The notes under the pieces are model-generated. The model saw only the letters and a program-made list of their open reading frames with translations. It made no database searches and had not been told where the DNA came from. A stretch of DNA of 64,000 bases from Prevotella sp. UBA2755 (GTDB taxonomy: Bacteria; Bacteroidota; Bacteroidia; Bacteroidales; Bacteroidaceae). The position numbers and the translations under genes are program-made. This document shows positions 1-8,985 of the stretch, in pieces. The stretch covers positions 1,776 through 65,775 of the forward strand of contig DEJF01000055.1 of NCBI GenBank assembly GCA_002353225.1. Direction: 5' to 3'. Position 1 is the stretch's first letter; each line of letters begins with the position of its first letter.

Positions 1-693
1 ATGACGAAGTATGCCGCTAATGCCATGCTTGCCACCCGTATCTCGTTTATGAACGATATTGCCAATCTCTGCGAGCGGGTAGGTGCAAATGTCGATAGTG
101 TGAGAAAGGGTATTGGCACGGACAGCCGTATCGGCTCGAAGTTCCTTTATGCCGGTTGTGGCTATGGTGGCTCATGCTTCCCCAAGGATGTCAAGGCGCT
201 GGTACATACAGGCATGGACAATGACTACCACATGGAAGTGATAGAGGCGGTAGAGCGTGTCAACGAACGCCAGAAGTCCATTGTCTATGATAAGGTTATC
301 AAGGCTGTAGGGGATGTTAAGGGTAAGACCATTGCCATCCTTGGCTTGGCGTTCAAGCCTGAGACCGATGATATGCGTGAGGCACCAGCCTTGGTGGTTA
401 TTGACAAACTGCTGAAGGACGGCGCTACGGTGAGAGTCTTCGACCCCATTGCCATGGACGAGTGCAAGCGTAGGATAGGAGATACCGTCACCTATTGTAA
501 GAACATGTATGATGCCGCTGATGGTGCCGATGTCTTTGCCCTGATGACAGAGTGGCGTCAGTTCCGTATGCCCAGTTGGAATGTTATTCAGAAGGTAATG
601 ACAGGTAATGTTGTGGTTGATGGCAGAAACATCTACGACCGTCAGGAACTGGAGGAACTCGGATTTGTTTATACAAGGATTGGGGAGAAATAA
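1..693 (+). CDS. ugd: UDP-glucose 6-dehydrogenase, 5'-truncated by window edge
   Basis: C-terminal half of a UDP-glucose/GDP-mannose dehydrogenase family enzyme, which oxidises UDP-glucose to UDP-glucuronate for surface polysaccharide. The ATG at position 1 is probably internal: the ANAMLATRISFMN stretch is normally about 200 residues into the protein, so the real start lies upstream. The catalytic cysteine is in GYGGSCFPKD (Cys59 of the visible part). KPETDDMREAPAL marks the C-terminal UDP-binding domain and the natural C-terminus is present. It precedes the polysaccharide genes, which fits supply of UDP-GlcA. A GDP-mannose dehydrogenase is less likely from the motifs but cannot be excluded. 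Confidence 0.92.
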   Translation: MTKYAANAMLATRISFMNDIANLCERVGANVDSVRKGIGTDSRIGSKFLYAGCGYGGSCFPKDVKALVHTGMDNDYHMEVIEAVERVNERQKSIVYDKVIKAVGDVKGKTIAILGLAFKPETDDMREAPALVVIDKLLKDGATVRVFDPIAMDECKRRIGDTVTYCKNMYDAADGADVFALMTEWRQFRMPSWNVIQKVMTGNVVVDGRNIYDRQELEELGFVYTRIGEK

Positions 694-755
694 TCTACAA
701 TAATGCAATTAATTAGACCTGTTGATAGAAGATAGTATACATTTTATATAACAAG

Positions 756-2294
756 ATGCAAGACACTTCCGCCAACAACAAACGTATAGCCAAGAATACG
801 CTTCTACTATATTTCCGTATGCTGTTCTTGATGTTGATAAGTCTTTATACATCTCGTGTGATATTAAATGCGCTTGGTGTAGAGGATTATGGTATATATA
901 CAGTTGTTGGTGGGTTCGTGATGATGTTCTCTATGCTTAGCGGTTCATTGAGTGCTGCTATCAGTCGTTTTATTACATTTGAATTAGGTACTGGAAATAC
1001 AGAAAAGTTGAAGAGGGTGTTCTCTTCTTCTGTCACCATTCAGGCAGGCATAGCTTTGGTTATAATCGCCATAGCCGAGACTCTTGGTCTATGGTTCTTA
1101 AATGAGAAGATGGTAATACCTGAAAATCGTATGGCGGCTGCCAACTGGTGTTTTCAATTCTCAATATTGACTTTTGCAGTTAATCTTATTAGTGTACCAT
1201 ATAATGCATCTATCATTGCCCATGAAAAGATGTCAGCATTCGCCTATATATCTATTATGGAGGCTTTAGGAAAACTGTCTATTTCTTGGTGTATCTCTAT
1301 CAACCCGATAGACAAACTTGTTTTTTATGCATTAATGGTGTCATTTCTCTCTTGGATTATCTGTTTGATATATGCAATCTATTGTAGGAAGCATTTCGAA
1401 GAATGTATCTATCATTTCATTTACGACCATGAATTGTTAAAACGAATGTTCGGATTCGCAGGCTGGAATTTCATTGGAGCTTCTTCAGCTGTTTTACGAA
1501 ATCAAGGAGCAGATGTTATTTTGAACCTTTTCTTCGGTCCTGTGGTTAATGCTGCGCGTGGAATAGCAGTGAAGATGGATGCTGTTATTACTCAGTTTGT
1601 AACCAATTTCATGATGGCACTCAATCCACAAATAACGAAATCCTATGCAAGTGGAGATATGGAGTATATGTTTAAACTGATGTTTAAAGGTGCACGTTAT
1701 TCTTATTATATTCTTTTATTACTTACATTGCCAGTTATTTTGAACACTCATTATATTCTTGTCTTGTGGCTAAAACTGGTGCCAGATCATACTGCTTTGT
1801 TTGTACAGTTGATTCTTGTATTGGCTTTAAGTGAGAGTATCAGTAATCCTCTTGTTACTGCGATGCTTGCGACGGGAAAGATTCGAAATTATCAGTTAGT
1901 AGTAGGTGGCTTACAGATGATGAATTTACCTGTGGCATATATATGTCTTTATTTTGGAGCTATTCCAGAGTCAGTAGTTATTGTGGCTATTGTAATTAGC
2001 CAACTTTGTTTGGCAGCACGTCTTTACATGCTACGTAGAATGATTAATCTGAAAGTTGGTCAATATCTTAAAGATGTCTATTTGAATGTTATCATGGTTA
2101 CTACTATTGCAGCATTTATTCCATCAGTAATGTCATTGAATTTGTCTGAGGGATTTCCTCACTTCATATTGACATCTATAGTATCTATAATAAGTACTTT
2201 ATTAGTTGTATACTTTGTAGGATGCTCAAACTCTGAGCGAGAATATGCTATAGTTAAAGCAATCCAACTATGCAATAAGTTTAAAATGAATTAG
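756..2294 (+). CDS. Wzx-like polysaccharide flippase (MOP/PST superfamily)
   Basis: A 512-residue, almost wholly hydrophobic protein with about 12-14 predicted membrane spans, the usual size for lipopolysaccharide/capsule flippases that move undecaprenyl-linked repeat units across the inner membrane. The N-terminal pattern (NTLLLYFRMLFLMLISLYTS, then LGVEDYGIYTVVGGFV) is typical of Bacteroidetes polysaccharide-transport proteins. It lies 62 bp after ugd and is followed by iron-sulfur and polymerase genes, consistent with a Wzx/Wzy-type locus. Substrate unknown. Confidence 0.88.
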   Translation: MQDTSANNKRIAKNTLLLYFRMLFLMLISLYTSRVILNALGVEDYGIYTVVGGFVMMFSMLSGSLSAAISRFITFELGTGNTEKLKRVFSSSVTIQAGIALVIIAIAETLGLWFLNEKMVIPENRMAAANWCFQFSILTFAVNLISVPYNASIIAHEKMSAFAYISIMEALGKLSISWCISINPIDKLVFYALMVSFLSWIICLIYAIYCRKHFEECIYHFIYDHELLKRMFGFAGWNFIGASSAVLRNQGADVILNLFFGPVVNAARGIAVKMDAVITQFVTNFMMALNPQITKSYASGDMEYMFKLMFKGARYSYYILLLLTLPVILNTHYILVLWLKLVPDHTALFVQLILVLALSESISNPLVTAMLATGKIRNYQLVVGGLQMMNLPVAYICLYFGAIPESVVIVAIVISQLCLAARLYMLRRMINLKVGQYLKDVYLNVIMVTTIAAFIPSVMSLNLSEGFPHFILTSIVSIISTLLVVYFVGCSNSEREYAIVKAIQLCNKFKMN

Positions 2295-2312
2295 TGTTCT
2301 TTAGGAGGATAG

Positions 2313-3468
2313 ATGATTCAAATAAAAGATCCAAAAGATTGTTGTGGATGTACAGCATGTGCCAGTATCTGTGCTCACAATGCAATCACAATGGAACCCG
2401 ACGCTCTTGGATTCCTATATCCAAAGGTCGATAAAACCAAGTGTGTCGAGTGTGGGTTGTGTGAAAAGGTCTGCCAGTTCAATGACAACTATGACAAATC
2501 ACTCAATCTGTCACAGCCAGTAGCCTATGCAGCCCGCCATAAAGATATGGATGAGATTATGAAATCTCGATCAGGAGCGGCTTTCGTGGCTATTAGTGAC
2601 TATATCTTAGAGAAGGGAGGTGTCGTTTATGGTGCAGGATACAAAGACCACTTTCGCGTAGCCCATAAGCGTGCCACCACAAAAGAAGAGCGGGATGAAT
2701 TCCGTGGAAGCAAGTATGTACAGAGTGACTTGACAGGGGTATTCAGGCAAGTCAAGGAGGATTTAAAGAATGGACTTACCGTTCTGTTCTCTGGAACTCC
2801 TTGCCAAACGTCTGGTCTTAATGCCTATGTCGGAAAGAGGCTGAGAGACAACTTGATTCTTGTTGATATCGTATGTCATGGTGTGCCCGGTCCTTTCTTG
2901 TGGCGAGACTATATTGCCTACCTTGAAAAAAGACAAAGAGATGAGATTGTTGTGGTTAATTTTAGAGACAAGGAACTCTTTGGCTGGAAGGCGCATAAAG
3001 AGTCTTATCAGTTCAAAATGGGGGGGTAAAATGACATTTACATATTTATTCTACAAGCATATTATGTTCCGCCATTCGTGCGGAGTATGTCATTTTACTA
3101 ATCTCCAAAGACCCAGTGATATTACCCTTGCTGATTTTTGGGGTTGGGAAGATGCTGTTCCAGGATTTAACGATGATGACAAAGGGGTGAGTCTTGTTCT
3201 TTGCAACACAGAAAAAGGAAGGGGTTTATTTGAGGCTGTTAAGGAAAGATTGACAGTAAAAGAAGTTCCCATAGAGAAATGTATCCAGCCCAATCTTCAA
3301 CATCCCACGTTCATTCATCCTAAAAGAATTAAATTTGAGGAAGCCTACAAGAATAATGGCTTTAACTATGTATTGAAAAAGTTTGGTGAAACAAGATGGA
3401 GATATAAAGTAAAGAATAAAGTTGAGACTTATTTGAAATCCATAATGTATTATTATAATAACAGATAA
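2313..3468 (+). pseudogene. FrhB-like iron-sulfur protein of polysaccharide locus, frameshifted at a G7 tract
   Basis: The N-terminal part has two [4Fe-4S] ferredoxin motifs (C10-x2-C13-x2-C16-x3-C20 and C44-x2-C47-x2-C50-x3-C54), followed by a coenzyme F420 hydrogenase/dehydrogenase beta-subunit-like domain. Such proteins often accompany polysaccharide pyruvyl transferases; their reaction is not well established. The first frame (from 2313) ends at a TAA at 3027-3029, directly after a run of seven G (3020-3026). Reading shifts by one base and continues as MTFTYLFYKH... to 3468 with no loss of family similarity, so six G would restore one protein of about 385 residues. A strong AGGAGG (2304-2309) precedes the start. 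The tract could be a phase-variable switch, a fixed mutation or a sequencing error. Confidence 0.8.
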
Positions 3469-4853
3469 TGATAGAGTTTTACTATACTATAATGATGCTT
3501 GGGTTCTTTACGGGTATGTTGCTGTATTCGGGTTCCATACCTGTATCTCTGTTTTCTGTTTATACAGCAACTTGGTTCTTTCCTGAGGGAATTCCGTTAT
3601 TTTTGATACCTATTGGTTTACGTTCAATATTAGCATATATCATTGCTTTATATTTACTTTTGAATATAAGGAAATTAGATGAACATAGAAAAAAACTATT
3701 TAAAGATATTTTAATCTTTATACTTTTAATAATCTTCCTATTTTTACTTATTGTATTTTTCTCCACCCAAGTGCCAATAAGTAATCAATTAACGACTATT
3801 AAATATACCTTTTATTATAGTCTGACCTTTTTCTTGGTGCTCTTTTTCCGAAAAGAATCGGACTATTCCAAATATATGGACTTTGTCCTTTTTCTAATTA
3901 TTATTTCAGGTATATATGGTGTTTATACATATATTGTAGGAGTGAATCCTTTTGGTGATTATATTATAATATACTTAAAAACCCTCGGAGAACAGGGGCT
4001 TGGCGGTGACTTTATCGAATCTGAGCGTGGTTTTTTGACTAGCCGCATATATGGATTCACTGTACATCCCCTAATGTTTGGTGGAATTCTGGTTCTGTGC
4101 ACATATCTTATGATTTTCCGTTTTTTTCATACGACTTCGTCATTAAAGAAATTGGTGTTGATAATTGCTTTATTGTTCTGTTTTATATTAATTATTCTAA
4201 CAGGATCTCGCTCGATTCTAATTGGATTTTTGGGGGGAATATTGTTTTATACCTATAAACATTATCCCTTCAAAACAATAGTATTCCTTTTTATGATATT
4301 GCTTTTTTATATGGGTGGAGCTTTAGTAATTAAGGATGAATTTGTCCGTTCTGTACTATTCTTTTGGGAAGATAATGCAGAATTTGGTGGATCATCATCA
4401 AGTATGCGTTTCATCCAATTAGAGTCCTGTTTGGAGGCAGTTTCAAATGATGCAGCTTGGTTATTTGGTTTAGGACACAATTGGTCTGGAATCTATTTGG
4501 ACAAATATGGTAATGTTCCTCCTTTTCAAGGATTTGAAAGTATCTTATTTACGAAAATAGTAAATTACGGAATTATTGGTTCATTGCTTTATTTTTGCTT
4601 TGTTTTCTATTCAGTAAAGAATCTTGTAAAAAAGTATATAACTAAAAAAAAAGAGCGAAATTATATATATGCTTTCATTTTGTCAGGTTTAACAATCGCT
4701 TTATTTACAGGTGAGTACTATGGATATAAATTGTATCTTGTCTTTATTATTCTATTTATCAATTATTATTTGATCGGTCTGTCTTCAAATAAAAGCGATG
4801 TTGTGATTTTCAACAAATCTACAATTTTGCATGATAAAGTTGCTAAGGATTAA
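3468..4853 (+). CDS. Wzy-like O-antigen/capsule polymerase
   Basis: A 461-residue integral membrane protein with about 10-12 predicted spans and a larger periplasmic loop around residues 290-350, as in O-antigen polymerase/ligase family proteins. Such proteins join repeat units on the periplasmic face. The motif ILTGSRSILIGFLGGI matches the conserved segment before the large loop in this family. The start ATG overlaps the previous stop by one base (TAATG), indicating translational coupling. The DNA is strongly AT-rich compared with ugd and the downstream housekeeping genes. Ligase activity is an alternative, but position favours the polymerase. Confidence 0.82.
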   Translation: MIEFYYTIMMLGFFTGMLLYSGSIPVSLFSVYTATWFFPEGIPLFLIPIGLRSILAYIIALYLLLNIRKLDEHRKKLFKDILIFILLIIFLFLLIVFFSTQVPISNQLTTIKYTFYYSLTFFLVLFFRKESDYSKYMDFVLFLIIISGIYGVYTYIVGVNPFGDYIIIYLKTLGEQGLGGDFIESERGFLTSRIYGFTVHPLMFGGILVLCTYLMIFRFFHTTSSLKKLVLIIALLFCFILIILTGSRSILIGFLGGILFYTYKHYPFKTIVFLFMILLFYMGGALVIKDEFVRSVLFFWEDNAEFGGSSSSMRFIQLESCLEAVSNDAAWLFGLGHNWSGIYLDKYGNVPPFQGFESILFTKIVNYGIIGSLLYFCFVFYSVKNLVKKYITKKKERNYIYAFILSGLTIALFTGEYYGYKLYLVFIILFINYYLIGLSSNKSDVVIFNKSTILHDKVAKD

Positions 4854-4886
4854 TCTATTTGTAATCTAGAATGCATAGCGTATTAT

Positions 4887-5963
4887 ATGAAGATAGGAAT
4901 AATTACATTTCATAATGCATATAACTATGGTGCTGTTTTGCAGTGTTACGCGCTGCAAGAGTTTCTGTTGCAGCAAGGTTATGATGTTCAAGTCATAGAT
5001 TATAGAAATAAGTATTTATTATCTTGTTACAAAGTTTGGGATGTTCATAGAATTGTATCTAAAAATCCTATTATCTTTTTAAAAAAATCAATTAAGGAGT
5101 GTTTATTTTTGAAACACAGAAAGAGAAGAGGAAATAAATTTGATAATTTCATTAATAATAAGTTAAGGCTTTCTAATTTTACAAAGGAAAATCTTCGTTT
5201 ATTTGATTTAATTATTATTGGAAGTGATCAAGTGTGGAATGTTCATCTGACAAATGGTTTTGATCCTGTCTATTGGGGTAATTTTGAGATAAAAGAAAAT
5301 GGTCATATTATTAGTTATGCAGCAAGTATAGAAGAATATTGGGACTTGAGTCATAATGAAAAAGCAATATCACTATTAAATAAATTCTCTTCGATTAGTG
5401 TTCGAGAATATAAAACAGCAATGTTTTTACATAGTTTGTTAAATCGACATATATACGAAGTGGTAGATCCTACGCTTTTAGTAAATGCTGGTTTTTGGAA
5501 TACAATTGCTGTAAAGCCCAAGATTAAACAAAAATATTTATTATTGTATCAAGTTAGGAATTCTAAAATAACAGAAAAGTATGCTCGACGTAAAGCAAAA
5601 GAACTAGGGTTAAAACTAATTTGTTTATCTGCAAGAGTTAATGTTTATAATTCAAAAGAATGCATAGATGCTTCTCCGACAGAGTACTTGGGCTGGTTTA
5701 AATATGCGTCATTTATAATCTGCACATCCTTTCATGGGACAGTTTTTAGTATAGTATACAAAATCCCTTTTATTTCGATAAAATTAGATGACGGGAGAAA
5801 TAGTCGAGTGGAAACACTATTGCAAAAAGTTGGTTTAGAAGGAAGATTTTTATCGCCTTTATCAATAGCCCCCCCAAGTCCTATTAATTGGCAAAGTGCT
5901 TATGACGCACTGTCTTATATGAGAAATCTTTCGGCAAAATTTCTTTTAGATAATATAAAATGA
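4887..5963 (+). CDS. Polysaccharide pyruvyl transferase family protein
   Basis: A 358-residue cytoplasmic protein with the family's N-terminal signature (GIITFHNAYNYGAVLQCYALQEFL), the central IIIGSDQVWN and the C-terminal SFHGTVFSIVYKIPF. Members transfer pyruvate from phosphoenolpyruvate to sugar hydroxyls as ketals, although many in capsule loci are unproven. The nearby FrhB-like gene is a frequent companion. Start at ATG 4887; the end overlaps the next gene by 4 bp (ATGA). Low GC and poly-A/T runs suggest transferred DNA. Confidence 0.88.
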   Translation: MKIGIITFHNAYNYGAVLQCYALQEFLLQQGYDVQVIDYRNKYLLSCYKVWDVHRIVSKNPIIFLKKSIKECLFLKHRKRRGNKFDNFINNKLRLSNFTKENLRLFDLIIIGSDQVWNVHLTNGFDPVYWGNFEIKENGHIISYAASIEEYWDLSHNEKAISLLNKFSSISVREYKTAMFLHSLLNRHIYEVVDPTLLVNAGFWNTIAVKPKIKQKYLLLYQVRNSKITEKYARRKAKELGLKLICLSARVNVYNSKECIDASPTEYLGWFKYASFIICTSFHGTVFSIVYKIPFISIKLDDGRNSRVETLLQKVGLEGRFLSPLSIAPPSPINWQSAYDALSYMRNLSAKFLLDNIK

Positions 5964-7123
5964 GAATTCTATATATTACACATTCAAATATTTGGGGTGG
6001 AGCAAATGTGGCTTTGTTTAATATAATTAAAGCCATGCAAGAAAGAGGGCATAAATGCTATGTGTTGACAGACTCTAATCCTGGTCCTTTTATAGAAAAA
6101 CTTAATGAAATAGGATGTCACTATTATCAATATAAGTTATATTTGACAATATACCCCCAAATTAATCAAAACCTCAAATGGCTTCGATTTATAAAACGTC
6201 TACCTATACATGTTTTAGGTTTTTATAGGCAAAGAAAATATGCTGGTAAACTTATAGAGAAATTGAAACCAGACTTGGTTCATACAAATGTAGGTCCTTT
6301 TAGCATTGCAATTAGGACATGTATTGAAATAGGCATTCCTCATGTGTGGCATATACGAGAGTATCAGGATAAAGATTTCAAAATGCACTTTTTTCCTACG
6401 CAGAATAGATTTCAGGCAGATATCCATAGAGAAGGTAATTGGAATATAGCGATTACAAAAGGTGTATTTGAGCATCATCATTTGCGTGACGGTATTGACA
6501 GGGTTATTTATGATGGAGTTTTTAGTAATAATATTTTAGGTTCTATACAGGCTTCCCCTAAAGAAAACTTTTTTCTTTTTGTTGGAAGAATAGATGAAGC
6601 GAAATCTCCATACGATGCAATTAGGGTATTTTGTGATTTTCACAAATTATATCCTCATTACAAATTTTTATTAGCAGGTTCATATAAGGGAAGCTCTAAA
6701 TATAAGTTAAAATGTGATCATTTTATTAATGAAAATGGGCTTTCTAAACATGTCTTTTTCCTAGGTGAAAGAAAAGATGTGTATCAGTTAATGTCAAAGG
6801 CGTGCGCCCTTATAGTGCCAAGTAAATTTGAAGGTTTTGGATTTATAACAGCGGAAGCCATGTTAAATAACTGCATAGTTATTGGTAGGAATACTGGTGG
6901 AACAAAAGAACAATTTGATGTTGGGTTAAAAGAAACAGGTGCAGAGATAGGGCTTCGATTTATGAGTGATGATGAATTACTTGATAGTTTGATATATGTT
7001 GTAAAGAATGACACGTCTAAAATGCGTGCTATTGCTAAAGATGTTGTTTTAAAACATTATTCAATTGAAAAGCACATTGAGAGTCTTTTGTCTCTATATA
7101 ATACTATAATAAGTTGGAAATAA
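5960..7123 (+). CDS. Glycosyltransferase family 4 protein
   Basis: A 387-residue GT-B-fold protein. The N-terminus (ILYITHSNIWGGANVALFNIIKAM) is the glycine-rich acceptor-side loop. The C-terminal half has FLFVGRIDEAKSPYDAIRVF and PSKFEGFGFITAEAM, the EX7E-type nucleotide-sugar motif of GT4. It is expected to add a sugar to the lipid-linked repeat unit on the cytoplasmic side. ATGA overlap with the pyruvyl transferase gene indicates coupled translation. Donor and acceptor cannot be read from sequence. Confidence 0.88.
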   Translation: MRILYITHSNIWGGANVALFNIIKAMQERGHKCYVLTDSNPGPFIEKLNEIGCHYYQYKLYLTIYPQINQNLKWLRFIKRLPIHVLGFYRQRKYAGKLIEKLKPDLVHTNVGPFSIAIRTCIEIGIPHVWHIREYQDKDFKMHFFPTQNRFQADIHREGNWNIAITKGVFEHHHLRDGIDRVIYDGVFSNNILGSIQASPKENFFLFVGRIDEAKSPYDAIRVFCDFHKLYPHYKFLLAGSYKGSSKYKLKCDHFINENGLSKHVFFLGERKDVYQLMSKACALIVPSKFEGFGFITAEAMLNNCIVIGRNTGGTKEQFDVGLKETGAEIGLRFMSDDELLDSLIYVVKNDTSKMRAIAKDVVLKHYSIEKHIESLLSLYNTIISWK

Positions 7124-7125
7124 CT

Positions 7126-7713
7126 ATGTATGTCTATTTAAAAATTAAAAGGTTAAAAAGACTTATATACTCATTGTTCTTTATTTGTAGATTGAAGGAA
7201 TTTGGGCGAAATGTTAGATTTAGGTCTGTGAAAGAATTTAAGGGTGGAGACTGTATCTCTATTGGTGATAATACATATTTTTCGAATGATTTGTATATGA
7301 CAGTTTGGAAATCGTTTACCCCGACTATAGAGAAGAAGCAGAGCTTCTGTCCAGAATTAAGAATAGGGTCAAATTGCAATTTTGGTGCGTATAATCACAT
7401 TACATGTATTAACAAGATATGTATAGGTAATGGTGTCCTAACAGGTAAGTGGGTAACAATAACCGACAATAATCATGGTTGTTTTGATATTGAAGAGTTA
7501 CAAAAGAAACCTATGGAACGTGAGTTAACCTCAAAAGGGGCAGTTGTTATTAAAGATAATGTGTGGATTGGCGATAAAGTAACAATTTTAGGCGGTATCA
7601 CTATAGGAAAAGGGGCAATAGTCGCTGCAAATTCCGTTGTTACAAAAGATATACCAGATTATTCTATGGTCGCAGGAATTCCTGCAAGAGTTATTAGAAA
7701 GGTAAAACTTTAA
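7126..7713 (+). CDS. Hexapeptide-repeat acyltransferase (LbH/maltose acetyltransferase-like)
   Basis: A 195-residue left-handed beta-helix acyltransferase. Hexapeptide repeats run through the C-terminal half, ending in IGKGAIVAANSVVTKDIPDYSMVAGIPARVIRKV. TITDNNHG contains the expected catalytic histidine. Likely O- or N-acetylates a sugar of the repeat unit. ATG 7126, 2 bp after the previous stop, is preferred over an upstream TTG at 7114 that lies inside the GT4 gene. Confidence 0.88.
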   Translation: MYVYLKIKRLKRLIYSLFFICRLKEFGRNVRFRSVKEFKGGDCISIGDNTYFSNDLYMTVWKSFTPTIEKKQSFCPELRIGSNCNFGAYNHITCINKICIGNGVLTGKWVTITDNNHGCFDIEELQKKPMERELTSKGAVVIKDNVWIGDKVTILGGITIGKGAIVAANSVVTKDIPDYSMVAGIPARVIRKVKL

Positions 7714-7725
7714 TTTAGTAAAATA

Positions 7726-8922
7726 ATGAAAAAAAAAGCAAGAGTAATAGCGTTTTATTTACCGCAATTTCATCCTACACCAGAAAATGATAAGTTTTGG
7801 GGTAAAGGATTTACAGAGTGGACAAATGTGGCTAAAGCAAAACCGCTTTTTAAAGGGCATCACCAGCCTCATATTCCTGCAGACTTGGGCTTTTATGATT
7901 TGAGAATGCCAGAAGTTAGAGATGCACAGGCAAAATTAGCAAGAGACGCAGGAATAGAAGGATTCTGTTATTGGCATTATTGGTTTGGGAACGGCAAACA
8001 GTTCTTACAAAAAATATTTGATGAAGTTGTTGAGAGTGGAAAACCAGATTTCCCTTTTTGTGTTGGATGGGCAAATCATTCTTGGAATAATAAGAATTGG
8101 GTTAATACTCCGACATTTTCTAAAGATTATTATATAGCCGAACAGACCTATCCGGGAGCGGAGGATAATGAAAAGCATTTTTACTCGTTATTAAAAGCAT
8201 TTAAAGATCCAAGATATATAAAGGTAGATGGCAAACTACTTTTTTATATTTTTGCACCACTAAAATTTCCAAATGTTTCTGCGTTTATCAGTCAATGGAA
8301 TGAGTTAGCAAAAAAGGAGGGACTTAAGGGCTTTTATTTTGTAGCTTTAAGAGAGAGTGGAGAATTCATCAAAATTAAGTCTTCTATTAAAACAATTATG
8401 ACAAACTTGTTTAATAAAGATTTTTCTGTATTTTCAGATGCAGATTCTGTAATAAACGAAGTTTTAAGTTTAGGATTTGACGCAGTTAATTCTAGAGGTA
8501 TAAATATAGCTCATTATCGTTATAATTCCCCCTTCATATCATTTTGTAAACATTTTGTTAATGGAATATTATTTGGATTATTTGATTGGCATCCTGTTGA
8601 GAAATATAATTTTAAAAAAATATCAAAATTCCTTTTTACAGATACTGATAGAAGAGAGAATGTTTTTCCGACAATAATACCAAATTGGGATAGATCACCT
8701 CGTGCAGGAAAAAGAGCAAGGATATGGTATAATTCTAAACCAGAATACTTTAAAGAACAAGTTAAAATGGCGTTAGATTTGATAAAAGATAAACCAGAAC
8801 AAAAACGTATACTTTTTTTAATGGCATGGAATGAGTGGGGTGAAGGGAACTATATGGAACCAGATTTGGAATATGGACACGGATATTTAGACGCACTAAG
8901 AAATGCATTGTTAGAAAAATAA
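7726..8922 (+). CDS. WbsX-like / GH99-like protein
   Basis: A 398-residue protein with the N-terminal signature of the WbsX (glycosyltransferase_WbsX) family: ARVIAFYLPQFHPTPENDKFWGKGFTEWTNVAKA. It also has EGFCYWHYWFGNGK and a C-terminal LMAWNEWGEGNYMEPD. The fold resembles GH99-type TIM barrels, yet genes of this kind occur in O-antigen and capsule clusters, so the reaction (transfer or hydrolysis) is unsettled. No signal peptide, so probably cytoplasmic. It lies 12 bp after the acetyltransferase. Confidence 0.85.
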   Translation: MKKKARVIAFYLPQFHPTPENDKFWGKGFTEWTNVAKAKPLFKGHHQPHIPADLGFYDLRMPEVRDAQAKLARDAGIEGFCYWHYWFGNGKQFLQKIFDEVVESGKPDFPFCVGWANHSWNNKNWVNTPTFSKDYYIAEQTYPGAEDNEKHFYSLLKAFKDPRYIKVDGKLLFYIFAPLKFPNVSAFISQWNELAKKEGLKGFYFVALRESGEFIKIKSSIKTIMTNLFNKDFSVFSDADSVINEVLSLGFDAVNSRGINIAHYRYNSPFISFCKHFVNGILFGLFDWHPVEKYNFKKISKFLFTDTDRRENVFPTIIPNWDRSPRAGKRARIWYNSKPEYFKEQVKMALDLIKDKPEQKRILFLMAWNEWGEGNYMEPDLEYGHGYLDALRNALLEK

Positions 8923-8985
8923 TTGACTGCTGAGTAAGTAGCCAATTTTGACGTATTGCAAAAAAGTGAAATGATGCGCATACAT

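Noticed and set aside
694..755. Invertible promoter for the polysaccharide locus
   Set aside because: No inverted repeat pair or recombinase gene is visible; the locus promoter probably lies upstream of the window.
8956..8985. Earlier TTG/ATG starts for the GH43-like gene
   Set aside because: They place a polar stretch before the signal peptide; ATG 8986 gives a normal one.
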